A stretch of 64,000 bases of DNA from Kluyvera sp040932435 (GTDB taxonomy: Bacteria > Pseudomonadota > Gammaproteobacteria > Enterobacterales > Enterobacteriaceae), in assembly GCF_040932435.1 (NCBI RefSeq), contig NZ_JBFQGA010000005.1, forward strand, positions 124,001 to 188,000, read 5' to 3'. Position numbers and translations under genes: made by a program. The first letter of the stretch is position 1; every line of letters begins with the position of its first letter. This document shows, one piece after another, positions 34,138 to 42,770 of the stretch. Under the pieces are notes generated by a model. That model saw only the letters and a program-made list of their open reading frames with translations. It was not told the origin of the DNA and did no database searches.

Positions 34138-35490
34138 ATGACCAAACATTACGACTACATCGCCATCGGCGGCGGCAGCGGCGGTATCGCCTCGATTAAC
34201 CGCGCAGCTATGTATGGCCAAAAGTGCGCGTTGATTGAAGCTAAAGACCTCGGCGGTACCTGCGTCAACGTCGGTTGCGTGCCGAAGAAAGTGATGTGGC
34301 ATGCCGCGCAAATTCGCGAAGCCATCCACCTGTATGGCCCGGATTACGGCTTTGACGCGACCATCAATAACTTCGATTGGGACCGTCTTATCGCCAGCCG
34401 TACCGCTTACATCGACCGTATTCACACCTCCTATGACAACGTACTGGGTAAGAATAAAGTCGATGTGATTAAAGGCTTTGCACGCTTCATCGATGCGAAA
34501 ACGGTCGAAGTGAACGGTGAGACGATCACTGCCGATCATATTCTGATCGCCACCGGCGGTCGTCCGAGCCACCCGGCGATTCCGGGCGTGGAATTCGGCA
34601 TCGACTCCAACGGTTTCTTCGAACTGCCAGCGCTGCCAAAACGCGTTGCTGTGGTTGGCGCGGGTTACATCGCCGTAGAACTGGCGGGCGTAATTAACGG
34701 CCTAGGTGCCGAAACGCATCTGTTCGTACGTAAACACGCGCCACTGCGTAGCTTCGATCCTTTGATCGTGGAAACGCTGGTTGAAGTGATGAACGCCGAA
34801 GGCCCAAATCTGCACACCAACGCCGTGCCGAAAGCCGTGGTGAAGAATGCCGATGGTAGCCTGACCTTGGAGCTTGAAGATGGCCGCAGCCAGACCGTGG
34901 ATTGCCTGATTTGGGCGATCGGTCGTGAGCCGGCAACCGACGACTTCAATCTGGCAGCAACCGGCGTGAAAACCGACGAGAAAGGCTACATCGTTGTTGA
35001 TAAGTTCCAGAACACCAGCGTGGCAGGGATTTACGCCGTGGGCGATAACACCGGTGCCGTTGAACTGACACCGGTCGCTGTTGCCGCCGGTCGCCGCCTG
35101 TCCGAACGCCTGTTTAACAACAAGCCGGACGAGCATCTGGACTACAGCAATATTCCGACCGTGGTCTTTAGCCACCCGCCAATCGGCACCGTCGGCTTAA
35201 CCGAGCCGCAGGCGCGCGAGCAATACGGTGACGACGCGGTGAAGGTCTACAAATCGTCGTTCACGGCAATGTATACGGCGGTGACCTCTCACCGTCAACC
35301 ATGCCGTATGAAGCTGGTTTGCGTGGGTCCAGAAGAGAAGATTGTCGGTATTCACGGCATCGGCTTCGGTATGGATGAAATGCTGCAGGGCTTCGCGGTG
35401 GCGCTGAAGATGGGCGCGACGAAGAAAGACTTCGACAACACCGTCGCCATTCACCCGACAGCCGCGGAAGAGTTTGTTACCATGCGCTAA
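34138..35490 (+). CDS. gor: Glutathione reductase
   Basis: NADPH-dependent flavoenzyme that reduces glutathione disulfide in the cytosol. It has 450 residues. FAD-binding IGGGSGGIASINRA opens the protein, and the redox-active disulfide GGTCVNVGCVPKK follows at about residues 41-53. NADPH-binding VVGAGYIAVELAGV and the C-terminal active-site HPTAAEEF with its His-Glu pair are present. The start ATG 34138 follows GAGGAG. A strong terminator follows. Confidence 0.98.
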   Translation: MTKHYDYIAIGGGSGGIASINRAAMYGQKCALIEAKDLGGTCVNVGCVPKKVMWHAAQIREAIHLYGPDYGFDATINNFDWDRLIASRTAYIDRIHTSYDNVLGKNKVDVIKGFARFIDAKTVEVNGETITADHILIATGGRPSHPAIPGVEFGIDSNGFFELPALPKRVAVVGAGYIAVELAGVINGLGAETHLFVRKHAPLRSFDPLIVETLVEVMNAEGPNLHTNAVPKAVVKNADGSLTLELEDGRSQTVDCLIWAIGREPATDDFNLAATGVKTDEKGYIVVDKFQNTSVAGIYAVGDNTGAVELTPVAVAAGRRLSERLFNNKPDEHLDYSNIPTVVFSHPPIGTVGLTEPQAREQYGDDAVKVYKSSFTAMYTAVTSHRQPCRMKLVCVGPEEKIVGIHGIGFGMDEMLQGFAVALKMGATKKDFDNTVAIHPTAAEEFVTMR

Positions 35491-35510
35491 GCCGTGTGAA
35501 ACGGATAATA

Positions 35511-35539
35511 AAAAGCCAGACGACCGTCTGGCTTTTTTT
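35511..35539 (+). terminator. gor rho-independent terminator
   Basis: AGCCAGAC (35514-35521) pairs with GTCTGGCT (35526-35533) around a GACC loop, flanked by an A run on the left and a T run on the right. It could work in both directions. Confidence 0.94.
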
Positions 35540-35578
35540 ATGTCTCGCGATTGGGCGCTGCGCTTAATAGGCAGCCGA

Positions 35579-36319
35579 TTAGAAGCGCCAGCTCACGCCG
35601 GCCAGTAGGGTCAAGCTGTCATCTCTGTCGACCATCGGGCTGTTTTTAATCTCATCCGGCAACACGCTGTAGGTGGCGTTAGCCAGCAGCACCAAATTGC
35701 GGGTCAGCGGGTATTTCATCGTCAGGCCCATATACGGCATCCAGCTACTACCCGGCGACCATGACGATAAACCACTGCGTCGAGCTTCATGGCTGGAAAC
35801 ACCGTAGTAATAGCGGTTGAAAGCGTCATCATAATAATAAACACCAACGGCTGGCGTTATCGAGAGTTTGCCTAATGCTAGCGGGCGAAAATAGGACAAC
35901 TCCCCCACCCAACCGCTGCTATTATCCAGAATATCTGCCGCCGCCGAGACCTTCAGGCTGCCCCAGTTTTCATGGTGATACCACGCCGCGCCCGCCATTG
36001 CGCTGCCTTCACGCTTATCCAATTGCTTCATGGCATTATCATCATTATCTGCCGGGTCGAATTTCAACGGCATCCATGATCCCGTCAGACTAATTTCATC
36101 ACGCTTATTTTTAAATAAGGCGTAACCTAAAGTAGTCTGGCGAATATAAAATGAATCACCTTCATAACTGATTATCGGAACAGCGTGGGTATTTTCATTA
36201 TATCCACGATAAATGGATTCATTATATACCGCACCCGCACCCACCGATAATTCTGACGCCGTGGCATTGACCATAAAAGAGAGCGTCAGCAGGAAGATAG
36301 CCTTCCGTTCAATTGACAT
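35579..36319 (-). CDS. MipA/OmpV family outer membrane protein
   Basis: Outer membrane barrel of 246 residues with a signal peptide (MSIERKAIFLLTLSFMVNATA then SELS). It has the family opening VGAGAVYNESIYRGYNENTHAVP and ends in WRF, a typical outer membrane C-terminal aromatic signal. MipA scaffolds murein synthesis and hydrolysis in E. coli, and OmpV-like relatives act as porins or adhesins. It is divergent from a LysR gene with an AT-rich gap, so it is probably a regulated accessory protein. Part of the cargo that replaces the E. coli acid fitness island. Confidence 0.85.
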   Translation of the reverse strand: MSIERKAIFLLTLSFMVNATASELSVGAGAVYNESIYRGYNENTHAVPIISYEGDSFYIRQTTLGYALFKNKRDEISLTGSWMPLKFDPADNDDNAMKQLDKREGSAMAGAAWYHHENWGSLKVSAAADILDNSSGWVGELSYFRPLALGKLSITPAVGVYYYDDAFNRYYYGVSSHEARRSGLSSWSPGSSWMPYMGLTMKYPLTRNLVLLANATYSVLPDEIKNSPMVDRDDSLTLLAGVSWRF

Positions 36320-36398
36320 TGCAGATATCCCAATCTATTATCACATTTTGATGCTGAATATGATAATGTTCGTATTAATATTGCTGCAACCTCGATAT

Positions 36399-36429
36399 TT
36401 ATATAGAACCATATCAATTCTTATATAGA
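36399..36429 (+). repeat. Direct repeat pair before the LysR gene
   Basis: TTATATAGA occurs at 36399-36407 and again at 36421-36429, 22 bp apart start to start, about two helical turns. The second copy ends 9 bp before the LysR start codon. They may be regulator binding sites or overlap the promoter. No firm assignment. Confidence 0.5.
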
Positions 36430-36437
36430 GTCGAGTA

Positions 36438-37373
36438 ATGAAAAAGCTTCAGATAAAACCACAGGAATTAAAAATAATCGCGGTCGTTGCTGCCAGTGAA
36501 AACATCAGCCATGCCGCTACAATCCTAGGCATGGCACAGGCCAATGTCAGTAAGTATCTTGCTGATGTTGAATCAAAAATTGGTTTAAAGATTTTTGAAC
36601 GCAGCTCGCGTAAGGTCACCTGCACTCGCTTTGGGGAAACGCTGCTGCCTTATGTCAACGAATTACTGGAAAAAGAAAATCAGCTTAATAATTTCATCGC
36701 TGATTATAAGCATGAGAAAAATGGCAAAGTCACAGTCTACGCACCAACGATGATTAACGCTTATTTAGCTAAAAACGTCGTCAGCAAAATAACGGATATT
36801 GGTAATATTAACCTGTATCTCAAAACATTTAACCTTGAGCATAAATCCTTTCATGAAGGGTCAGACTTCCCTGATGACTGCGATATTTTAATTACCTGCG
36901 TTCAGCCCAAAAATGAATCTCTGGTTGCCAATTTTATTACCAAATATGCGGTCAGTGCCTACGCCAGCACGGCGTATCTGACACAACATCCGATAAGCAC
37001 GCCGGACGAACTCGAACAACATTCTTGTATTCTGATGGACTCGATGATGATTGATGATGCCAACATCTGGCGCTTCAGCCTAGCGGGAAGCCAAGAGAGC
37101 CGCGATTTTCGCGTCACCGGCAATTACATTTGCGATAACACCCGCTCGGCGCTTGAGCTTGCGCGTCACGATCTAGGGATTATTTTTGCGCCTAAAACCA
37201 GCGTACAGGCCGATATCGAAGCAGGCGTACTCGCCCCCTGCTTTGCCGAACAGTATGAATGGTGGTTGGATCTGGTGGCTATCTATCGCAAGCGTGAATA
37301 TCAGCCGTGGCGTGTGCAGTTTATTCTTGATGCACTAATGGGTGAAATGCGCCGCCAGATTGCGCAGGCCTAG
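36438..37373 (+). CDS. LysR-family regulator next to mipA-like gene
   Basis: 311 residues with an N-terminal helix-turn-helix (ENISHAATILGMAQANVSKYLADVESKIG) and an effector-binding domain. The 5' half is more AT-rich than surrounding core genes, with many AAT and AAA codons, which suggests a transferred gene. It is divergent from the MipA/OmpV gene, which is the likely target. A lysine-rich N-terminus (MKKLQIKPQ) precedes the DNA-binding domain. Effector unknown. Confidence 0.82.
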   Translation: MKKLQIKPQELKIIAVVAASENISHAATILGMAQANVSKYLADVESKIGLKIFERSSRKVTCTRFGETLLPYVNELLEKENQLNNFIADYKHEKNGKVTVYAPTMINAYLAKNVVSKITDIGNINLYLKTFNLEHKSFHEGSDFPDDCDILITCVQPKNESLVANFITKYAVSAYASTAYLTQHPISTPDELEQHSCILMDSMMIDDANIWRFSLAGSQESRDFRVTGNYICDNTRSALELARHDLGIIFAPKTSVQADIEAGVLAPCFAEQYEWWLDLVAIYRKREYQPWRVQFILDALMGEMRRQIAQA

Positions 37374-37403
37374 CCCCCGGCATACGCCGGGGGAAGGCAC
37401 GGT

Positions 37404-39542
37404 TTAGAACGAATAATTCAAGCTAACCGACAGGTTACGCGGTTCGCCGTACACCGCTGAGTCATCCAAGTAGGAGTAGTACTCGCGGTCGAACAGGTTG
37501 TTGATGTTCGCCTGCACCGCCAACTGTTTGGTCACCTGATACTGGGCAAACAGGCTGACCAGCGGGTAGCTGCTCTGGTAAAGGCGCTGCGTTTCGCCGT
37601 CCGGCCCGGCCACGTCTTTATAAACGCGGTTTTGCCAGTTAGCGCCGCCGCCGATGGTCAGCTCAGGCATCACCGGTACACGGTAACGGGTGAACAGTTT
37701 AAGCTGCGTTTGTGGCGCAAAACTGTTGTAGCGACCGTCGCTGTCCGTGGCGACATAGCGTGTGGCGCTGAAGGTCAGTTGCAGGTTATCGGTCACCGCG
37801 CCGTTGACTTCAAACTCGGCGCCTTTACTCACCGCACCGCTAGTTGCCCGGTATGCCTGCTCGCTCGAGCCATTGACGAATTCACCGCTCACCGCCTCGG
37901 CCACATTCTCCTGCTCAATGCGGAAAACGGCAACGTTAGTGGTCAAGCGCCCGTCCATCCAATCCGCTTTCAGACCGGTTTCGTAGTTCTTACCGGTGAC
38001 TGGCGATAACCAGGTGCCGCTGGCAGAACGCTTGGTCTGTGGCGCAAAAATCGACGTATAGCTGGCGTAGGCCGACAGGCTTTCTGTCAGGTCGTAAACC
38101 AAGCCACCGTATGGCGTGATGTTGTACTTACGCATGTCGCCGCTGCTGCCATCGGTGCTGTACTGGGTGTATCGCGCACCAATAACCAACGACAGGGGAT
38201 CGGCAAGGGAAAGACGAGCCGCGGTGTAGGCAGATTTCTGCCGCACGATATCATCGGCGTTCTGATACCAGTCGCCCCACGTTGGCTGCGCCACGCTTCC
38301 GTTCCAATTATTATCGAAAATACCAATCTGACTGGCATCCATCGGTCCATCTTGGCTTGAGGTCGCGTTATGCTGGCGGCTGTAGCTCGCGCCCGCCATC
38401 AGTTGGTGCTGACGCCCCAATAACTTGAACGGCCCGCTAGCGTAGGTATCGAAAGAGTCGACGGTACGCTTCCCTTTATCTTTGCTCCCCCAGCCGCTTG
38501 CACCATCGCCGGTATCCGCATCCGGATTCCCCATCACATACAGCAGGGTATCATTGAAGGTTTGCTCGCCGTGGGTTCCGTTAAAGCGATACGACCAGCC
38601 GTTATCCCAATCATGGGTTAAGTCGACAAAGACCTTACGCGATTCAACCTGGTAGCGCGTCCAGTCGGCCGCCGTGTTGGTGCTCCGGTCATAATGCGTG
38701 CGAGTGCCGTTGCTATAGAGACTTGGCAGACCGCCCCAGGTCGGGTTGCCGGTGTTGGACTTTTGGTAGTCCCAGCCCAACGACACGGTGGTGTGGTCCG
38801 TGAGATCCGCATCGACCACACCGTAGAGGAATTTTTTGGTTTTATGGTAACGGTCAAGCCAGCTGTCCTGATCTTGATAACCCGTGACGATGCGCCCACG
38901 CAGGCTGCCATCGGAGTTTAACGGCGTGGAGAGATCGGCCACGTAACGCTGGTTATTCCAGCTACCATAGCTGGCGCTAATATTGCCGGTCGCCGTTTTG
39001 CTATCTGCACGTTTACGCACCATATTAACCGTTGCGCCGGGGTCGCCAGCGCCGGTCATCAGGCCATTGGCGCCGCGAACGATCTCAATCCGGTCATAAA
39101 TTGCGGTATCTTCTGCAGCATCGCCGTAGTTCCACGCATCGCCAATCGAGGTGGGGATATCGTCATAGGAAAAACTGGTGATTTCAAAACCACGTGAGTA
39201 GTAGTAAGAACGCTCTGAGTCTATCTGCTGTGAGGAGACGCCGGTGGCGTTGGTCAACACATCATCCACCGTTTGCAGATCCTGATCTTGCATACGCTGC
39301 CGTGTCACCACGCTGACGGACTGAGGAATGTCGCGCGGGGCCAAATTCATTTTGGTGCCAGCATGGGTCGTTTTGACGGCGTAATCCTGCTGTTCATCCG
39401 CCGAGCTATCCGTGCTGCCATACACCACCATATCCTGACTTTTTTCTTCCGCGTGCGCCTGCTGGACGAAACCATGAATGGCCAGCGCCAACAGCGAAAC
39501 CGTCAGCGATTTCCCGCCTATTTCCCTGCCATAAAAATGCAT
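37404..39542 (-). CDS. FhuE-like TonB-dependent siderophore receptor
   Basis: Outer membrane receptor for hydroxamate-type ferric siderophores by similarity to FhuE (coprogen, rhodotorulic acid). The start at ATG 39542 with GGGAAT before it gives MHFYGREIGGKSLTVSLLALAIHGFVQQAHA as signal peptide; the longer frame adds 37 residues. A TonB box-like MVVYGS is near the mature start. The plug domain holds RDIPQSVSVVTRQRMQDQ and VEIVRGANGLMTGAGDPGATVNMVRKRA-type sequence. The barrel ends in SLNYSF, with the terminal aromatic residue. It has about 712 residues. A Fur-type box lies upstream. The FhuE-like call is solid, but substrate specificity is not proven. Confidence 0.87.
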   Translation of the reverse strand: MHFYGREIGGKSLTVSLLALAIHGFVQQAHAEEKSQDMVVYGSTDSSADEQQDYAVKTTHAGTKMNLAPRDIPQSVSVVTRQRMQDQDLQTVDDVLTNATGVSSQQIDSERSYYYSRGFEITSFSYDDIPTSIGDAWNYGDAAEDTAIYDRIEIVRGANGLMTGAGDPGATVNMVRKRADSKTATGNISASYGSWNNQRYVADLSTPLNSDGSLRGRIVTGYQDQDSWLDRYHKTKKFLYGVVDADLTDHTTVSLGWDYQKSNTGNPTWGGLPSLYSNGTRTHYDRSTNTAADWTRYQVESRKVFVDLTHDWDNGWSYRFNGTHGEQTFNDTLLYVMGNPDADTGDGASGWGSKDKGKRTVDSFDTYASGPFKLLGRQHQLMAGASYSRQHNATSSQDGPMDASQIGIFDNNWNGSVAQPTWGDWYQNADDIVRQKSAYTAARLSLADPLSLVIGARYTQYSTDGSSGDMRKYNITPYGGLVYDLTESLSAYASYTSIFAPQTKRSASGTWLSPVTGKNYETGLKADWMDGRLTTNVAVFRIEQENVAEAVSGEFVNGSSEQAYRATSGAVSKGAEFEVNGAVTDNLQLTFSATRYVATDSDGRYNSFAPQTQLKLFTRYRVPVMPELTIGGGANWQNRVYKDVAGPDGETQRLYQSSYPLVSLFAQYQVTKQLAVQANINNLFDREYYSYLDDSAVYGEPRNLSVSLNYSF

Positions 39543-39664
39543 AATTATTCCCATTAGATCTTGTTGTTGTGAGTGAAGCCGTTCCGCCCGCAGCGTCAGG
39601 AAATAACCCGCTTTTCCGTAAGCGATTGACCTGCATAAAAGCGACATAGGCAACGAATGAGAAC

Positions 39665-39683
39665 GATAATGATAATTACTCGC
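39665..39683 (-). promoter_or_regulatory. Fur-type box upstream of the TonB receptor
   Basis: GATAATGATAATTACTCGC; the first 12 bases match the Fur consensus (GATAATGATAATCATTATC) exactly. It is about 120 bp from the receptor start. It suggests iron repression. Confidence 0.8.
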
Positions 39684-39857
39684 TTTAAATAACGCAGGTT
39701 GTTTTATTGGTTAAATGTAAGGAAATGTATACATGTTTTATATCAATGAATTGGTAACATTTTATGCCGTCTTAGCCGCCTAAATATCGTCATGAGAGGG
39801 GCAAGAGAGACACTGTGCTAGGCACTACGTGATTATGGGGTTTGCTCATTTTCTATA

Positions 39858-39877
39858 AATAATTATTATTCTCATTC
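39858..39877 (+). promoter_or_regulatory. Second Fur-type box, upstream of the YncE-like gene
   Basis: AATAATTATTATTCTCATTC reads on the other strand as GAATGAGAATAATAATTATT, a good match to overlapping Fur hexamers. It lies 68 bp before the beta-propeller gene start. Confidence 0.68.
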
Positions 39878-39944
39878 TTATTAAAACTCTCCCGTCGCGG
39901 TTTTGCCTCACTCGGGAATTGCTTATCCAATGATGGAGTTTCGA

Positions 39945-41036
39945 ATGGTATCGTTATTCAGCCCGCGTAAAACGGCGCTCTCCGCCGCCTTGATTACTGC
40001 TTTCGCCCTCACCGCCCTGCCTGCTGCTGCCGAAAATGCACAGCCTGCTGAGAACGCCGCTGCCTTAAAAACCGCTTCCTCCGTCACTCAGCGCGAGCTG
40101 GGCGATGGCCTGTATGAAATGGCGTATGTGTCGGCCGAAAATGCTCTGTTTGTCGCGAGCGCGCAGAGCTTTAAAGATGTGAACGGCGGCGTGATTTATC
40201 GCCTCGATCCGGCGACACTCGCCACCAAAGGCACAACCCACACCGATCTAAAAAACTTTGGTATGGCTATCGATGACGACGGCAAGGTGTTCTACACCAC
40301 CAACTCGCTGGACGGTGCGGTTTCCAAGGTGGATGCGAAAAGCGGCAAGGTGCTGCAACGTTTAGTGCTGGACGGTAAAAAAGACAAGGACGGCGACCCA
40401 ACCGGCGCACGTGAAGTGTTATTCCATGACGGTCTGCTGTTTATCGGCCGCGTCGCCGAGCCTGGCTTTATCTCCATCGTAGATGCCAAAACCATGACCC
40501 TCAAAGGGCGCATTGATAACGCTGGGAAATGGGTTACCGGCATCATCTATTCGCCGCTCACTAAGCGCATTTACGCCACCAACGGCGCGGGTGAAGTGCT
40601 GGTTATCAATCCACAGAACTACAAGATAGAGCAGCGCTGGACGCCGGGCGACGACAAAGAATATCTGCTGCTGAACATGGCGGAAGACCCGAAAACCGGT
40701 CGCCTGTTTGTTACCGACGATTCAAAAGCCAAAACCACGCTGGTGTTCGATGAGCATACTGGCAAGGTGATTAAGCGCATTGATGGCGACGCGCTGGGCA
40801 TTAAATTCGACGCGAAGCGCAATGAGATCTTCATTAGCCAACGCGAATCGAAGAAAGTGCTGCGCCTTGATGCCACCAGCTATGCCGTGAAACAGACCTG
40901 GGACTTCACTAGCCGTCCGAACAGCCTGCTGCTGTCAGACGATGGCAAAACGCTGTTCGTGACGCTCAAGCAGGACTTCAACAAAGATTATTCAACCAAA
41001 GGGTTGGATAGCGTGGCGCGCATTAAACTGGATTAA
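39945..41036 (+). CDS. YncE-like periplasmic beta-propeller protein
   Basis: Secreted protein of 363 residues with repeats typical of seven-bladed propellers (for example GGVIYRLDPATL, ISIVDAKTM, VLVINPQN, NSLLLSDDGKTLFV). The start at ATG 39945 behind GGAG gives the signal peptide MVSLFSPRKTALSAALITAFALTALPAAA; the frame extends 14 codons upstream without support. E. coli YncE is also divergent from a TonB receptor gene (yncD) and is iron-regulated, so the pair is conserved in form. Function is unknown; a role in capture or processing of ligand in the periplasm is plausible. Confidence 0.82.
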   Translation: MVSLFSPRKTALSAALITAFALTALPAAAENAQPAENAAALKTASSVTQRELGDGLYEMAYVSAENALFVASAQSFKDVNGGVIYRLDPATLATKGTTHTDLKNFGMAIDDDGKVFYTTNSLDGAVSKVDAKSGKVLQRLVLDGKKDKDGDPTGAREVLFHDGLLFIGRVAEPGFISIVDAKTMTLKGRIDNAGKWVTGIIYSPLTKRIYATNGAGEVLVINPQNYKIEQRWTPGDDKEYLLLNMAEDPKTGRLFVTDDSKAKTTLVFDEHTGKVIKRIDGDALGIKFDAKRNEIFISQRESKKVLRLDATSYAVKQTWDFTSRPNSLLLSDDGKTLFVTLKQDFNKDYSTKGLDSVARIKLD

Positions 41037-41063
41037 TTCTCGTCGTCGCATCATCGCAACGCA

Positions 41064-41087
41064 GGGCACGGGAACCACACCGTGCCC
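41064..41087. terminator. Hairpin after the YncE-like gene
   Basis: GGGCACGG (41064-41071) and CCGTGCCC (41080-41087) form a perfect 8-bp stem with an 8-base loop, 28 bp after the stop codon. There is no U tract, so it may work with Rho or as a 3' stabiliser. Confidence 0.45.
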
Positions 41088-41280
41088 AATATCCAGATGC
41101 CATTCACTAAACGAAAATAATAAAATCACTCGCCTTTCATTTATTTACTACGCAGCACCGGTGAATACATTAATTATGATTACCACCGACGGGTTATAAA
41201 AATAACCATCAATAGGCAGTCGCTACCTACCTTATTATTTACAAGAAGTTACTGCGGCGATCGCATATAAATCATGGTAT

Positions 41281-41297
41281 TTTGTCGCAGCGACAAA
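41281..41297. promoter_or_regulatory. 17-bp palindrome before the unknown gene
   Basis: TTTGTCGCAGCGACAAA is a perfect inverted repeat of TTTGTCG around CAG. It covers the site of a possible TTG start at 41282, which argues that this stretch is regulatory, not coding. It may be an operator for the following two-gene unit. Confidence 0.5.
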
Positions 41298-41317
41298 TTA
41301 CGCGACCAGTAGATGCA

Positions 41318-41809
41318 ATGCCAATAGCGCCCTATCACGTTAGTTCCATTACATCGGATATTTTAACCCCTCTTATGGATAAGAAAGCCATGATAAATAG
41401 CGCGATCTCCTTGGAAGATAAATCCATCCAAATCTTCAATCATAAAAACAAAATGGATAAATACTGGAACACGTACGCCATGGAGTTGATAACGCAAATT
41501 ACCGCTACCGAACGCCTCTACAACCATCAAATCCAGCCGAGCGAAAAAGGTCGGTTGAGCGTAACGCTGTTCGGCTGCGTGGATATCAACATCGTCCGCT
41601 CACGTGCTTTTGGCGAAGTGTGTATCCATTTTCTCGTTGAGTCAGAGGAGCTTGGCGGTCTGACGCTCAAGCCCTCCAGCATTGACGCACAGGGCAACCT
41701 TGACCACCAGATCCCGGTTCACGATAAAGCTGCGGTTTTTGACCACTATCTGGAACGTCTTCAGGTGGTTTACGACGCAATTCTGGCGCTGTCACCGGAA
41801 AAGGCCTAA
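41318..41809 (+). CDS. Protein of unknown function, upstream of bestrophin gene
   Basis: About 163 residues. Not recognised. The chosen start is ATG 41318 (MPIAPYHVSSITSDIL); ATG 41375 (MDKKAMINSAISLEDK) is an alternative, and the frame also opens at a TTG inside a palindrome. No signal peptide or membrane segment is visible. The N-terminal half is polar and charged (KSIQIFNHKNKMDKYWNTYAMEL). The C-terminal half contains LSVTLFGCVDINIVRSRAFG and predicted beta strands, ending in a helix with HYLERLQVVYDAILAL. The stop is 2 bp from the next start, so it is co-translated with the bestrophin channel and may regulate it. It is AT-rich upstream. It could be a cytosolic partner subunit. Confidence 0.6.
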   Translation: MPIAPYHVSSITSDILTPLMDKKAMINSAISLEDKSIQIFNHKNKMDKYWNTYAMELITQITATERLYNHQIQPSEKGRLSVTLFGCVDINIVRSRAFGEVCIHFLVESEELGGLTLKPSSIDAQGNLDHQIPVHDKAAVFDHYLERLQVVYDAILALSPEKA

Positions 41810-41811
41810 CC

Positions 41812-42699
41812 ATGATAGTCAGACCGGAGCAAACGTGGTTTAGAAAGCTGTTCTCATGGCGCGGGTCAATCATGAGAAAAATATCGCCGCAGCTGTGCTT
41901 CTTTATCCTGCTCAATATCGTCTATCTGTTTACGCTGCCGCTGTTGCATCTACACGGAATTATCGCTAAAGAGAGTTCGTTTTACTTCATCGGTATCTCT
42001 ATTTCTATCTCAGTATTTCTCGGCTTTCGTAATAATACAGCTTGGCTACGCTACTGGGAGGCGCGCAAATTATGGGGCGATTTATTGATCGTTAATCGTT
42101 CGCTAATGCGCGAAATCATCAATACCACTCAAGCCAGCTCGCAGGAGAAAAAGGTGGTTTTGGATTTGCTGGTCACCTACTGCGAGACGCTTAAAGCGAA
42201 GCTGCGTCACGGGCCGGTTCCGGTGTGCAGGGCGCTGGACTACCAGCGCTTGACCACGCCCTGTAATGCCCTGCTGCAAAACATTGGTCAGTGGCTATAC
42301 CTACATCGCCCCAACGAATTTGTGTATCGTAATTTCAATCACTATTTGAACCAGATAAGCGCGATTCAGGGCGGCTGCGAGCGAATCAGTAATACGCCAA
42401 TCCCCTATGCCTATTCGCTGTTGCTCCACCGGACGGTCGGCATCTTTTGTGCGGTCTATCCACTGCTATTAATCCACGACTTTGGTTTTCTGACGCTGCT
42501 GTTTTCCATCTTCACAACCTATGCCCTCCTAGCGCTGGATGCCATCGCCACCGAGCTGGAAGATCCGTTCGGCACGGAAGACAACGATCTACCGCTAAAC
42601 GCCATCTGCAACGCCATCGAAATCGACCTGCGCGAGATGCTCAAAGAAAGCGTTGTGCCGATGAAACTAAAACCAGACGCGCATTACCGCCTGCTCTGA
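41812..42699 (+). CDS. Bestrophin-family anion channel (YneE-like)
   Basis: Predicted pentameric anion channel of the bestrophin/UPF0187 family, 295 residues, similar along its length to E. coli YneE. About four membrane segments are seen. Conserved blocks are ISVFLGFRNNTAWLRYWEARKLWGDL near the first helices, IPYAYSLLLHRT and the hallmark DPFGTEDNDLPLNAICNAIE near residue 255. It is coupled to the preceding unknown gene. It is convergent with the HEPN gene: the two stop codons are about 70 bp apart. Ion selectivity and control are unknown; bacterial relatives vary. Confidence 0.86.
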   Translation: MIVRPEQTWFRKLFSWRGSIMRKISPQLCFFILLNIVYLFTLPLLHLHGIIAKESSFYFIGISISISVFLGFRNNTAWLRYWEARKLWGDLLIVNRSLMREIINTTQASSQEKKVVLDLLVTYCETLKAKLRHGPVPVCRALDYQRLTTPCNALLQNIGQWLYLHRPNEFVYRNFNHYLNQISAIQGGCERISNTPIPYAYSLLLHRTVGIFCAVYPLLLIHDFGFLTLLFSIFTTYALLALDAIATELEDPFGTEDNDLPLNAICNAIEIDLREMLKESVVPMKLKPDAHYRLL

Positions 42700-42770
42700 C
42701 CTCATTGCGTGACGTGAAAGACGCTGAGATACACAGACATTCTCAGCCATTTTTGCGTCGCGCATCTCGC

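Noticed and set aside
33667..34572. 301-codon frame antisense to the end of rlmJ and start of gor
   Set aside because: Spans two real genes on the other strand and the gap between them. No recognisable domain or ribosome site.
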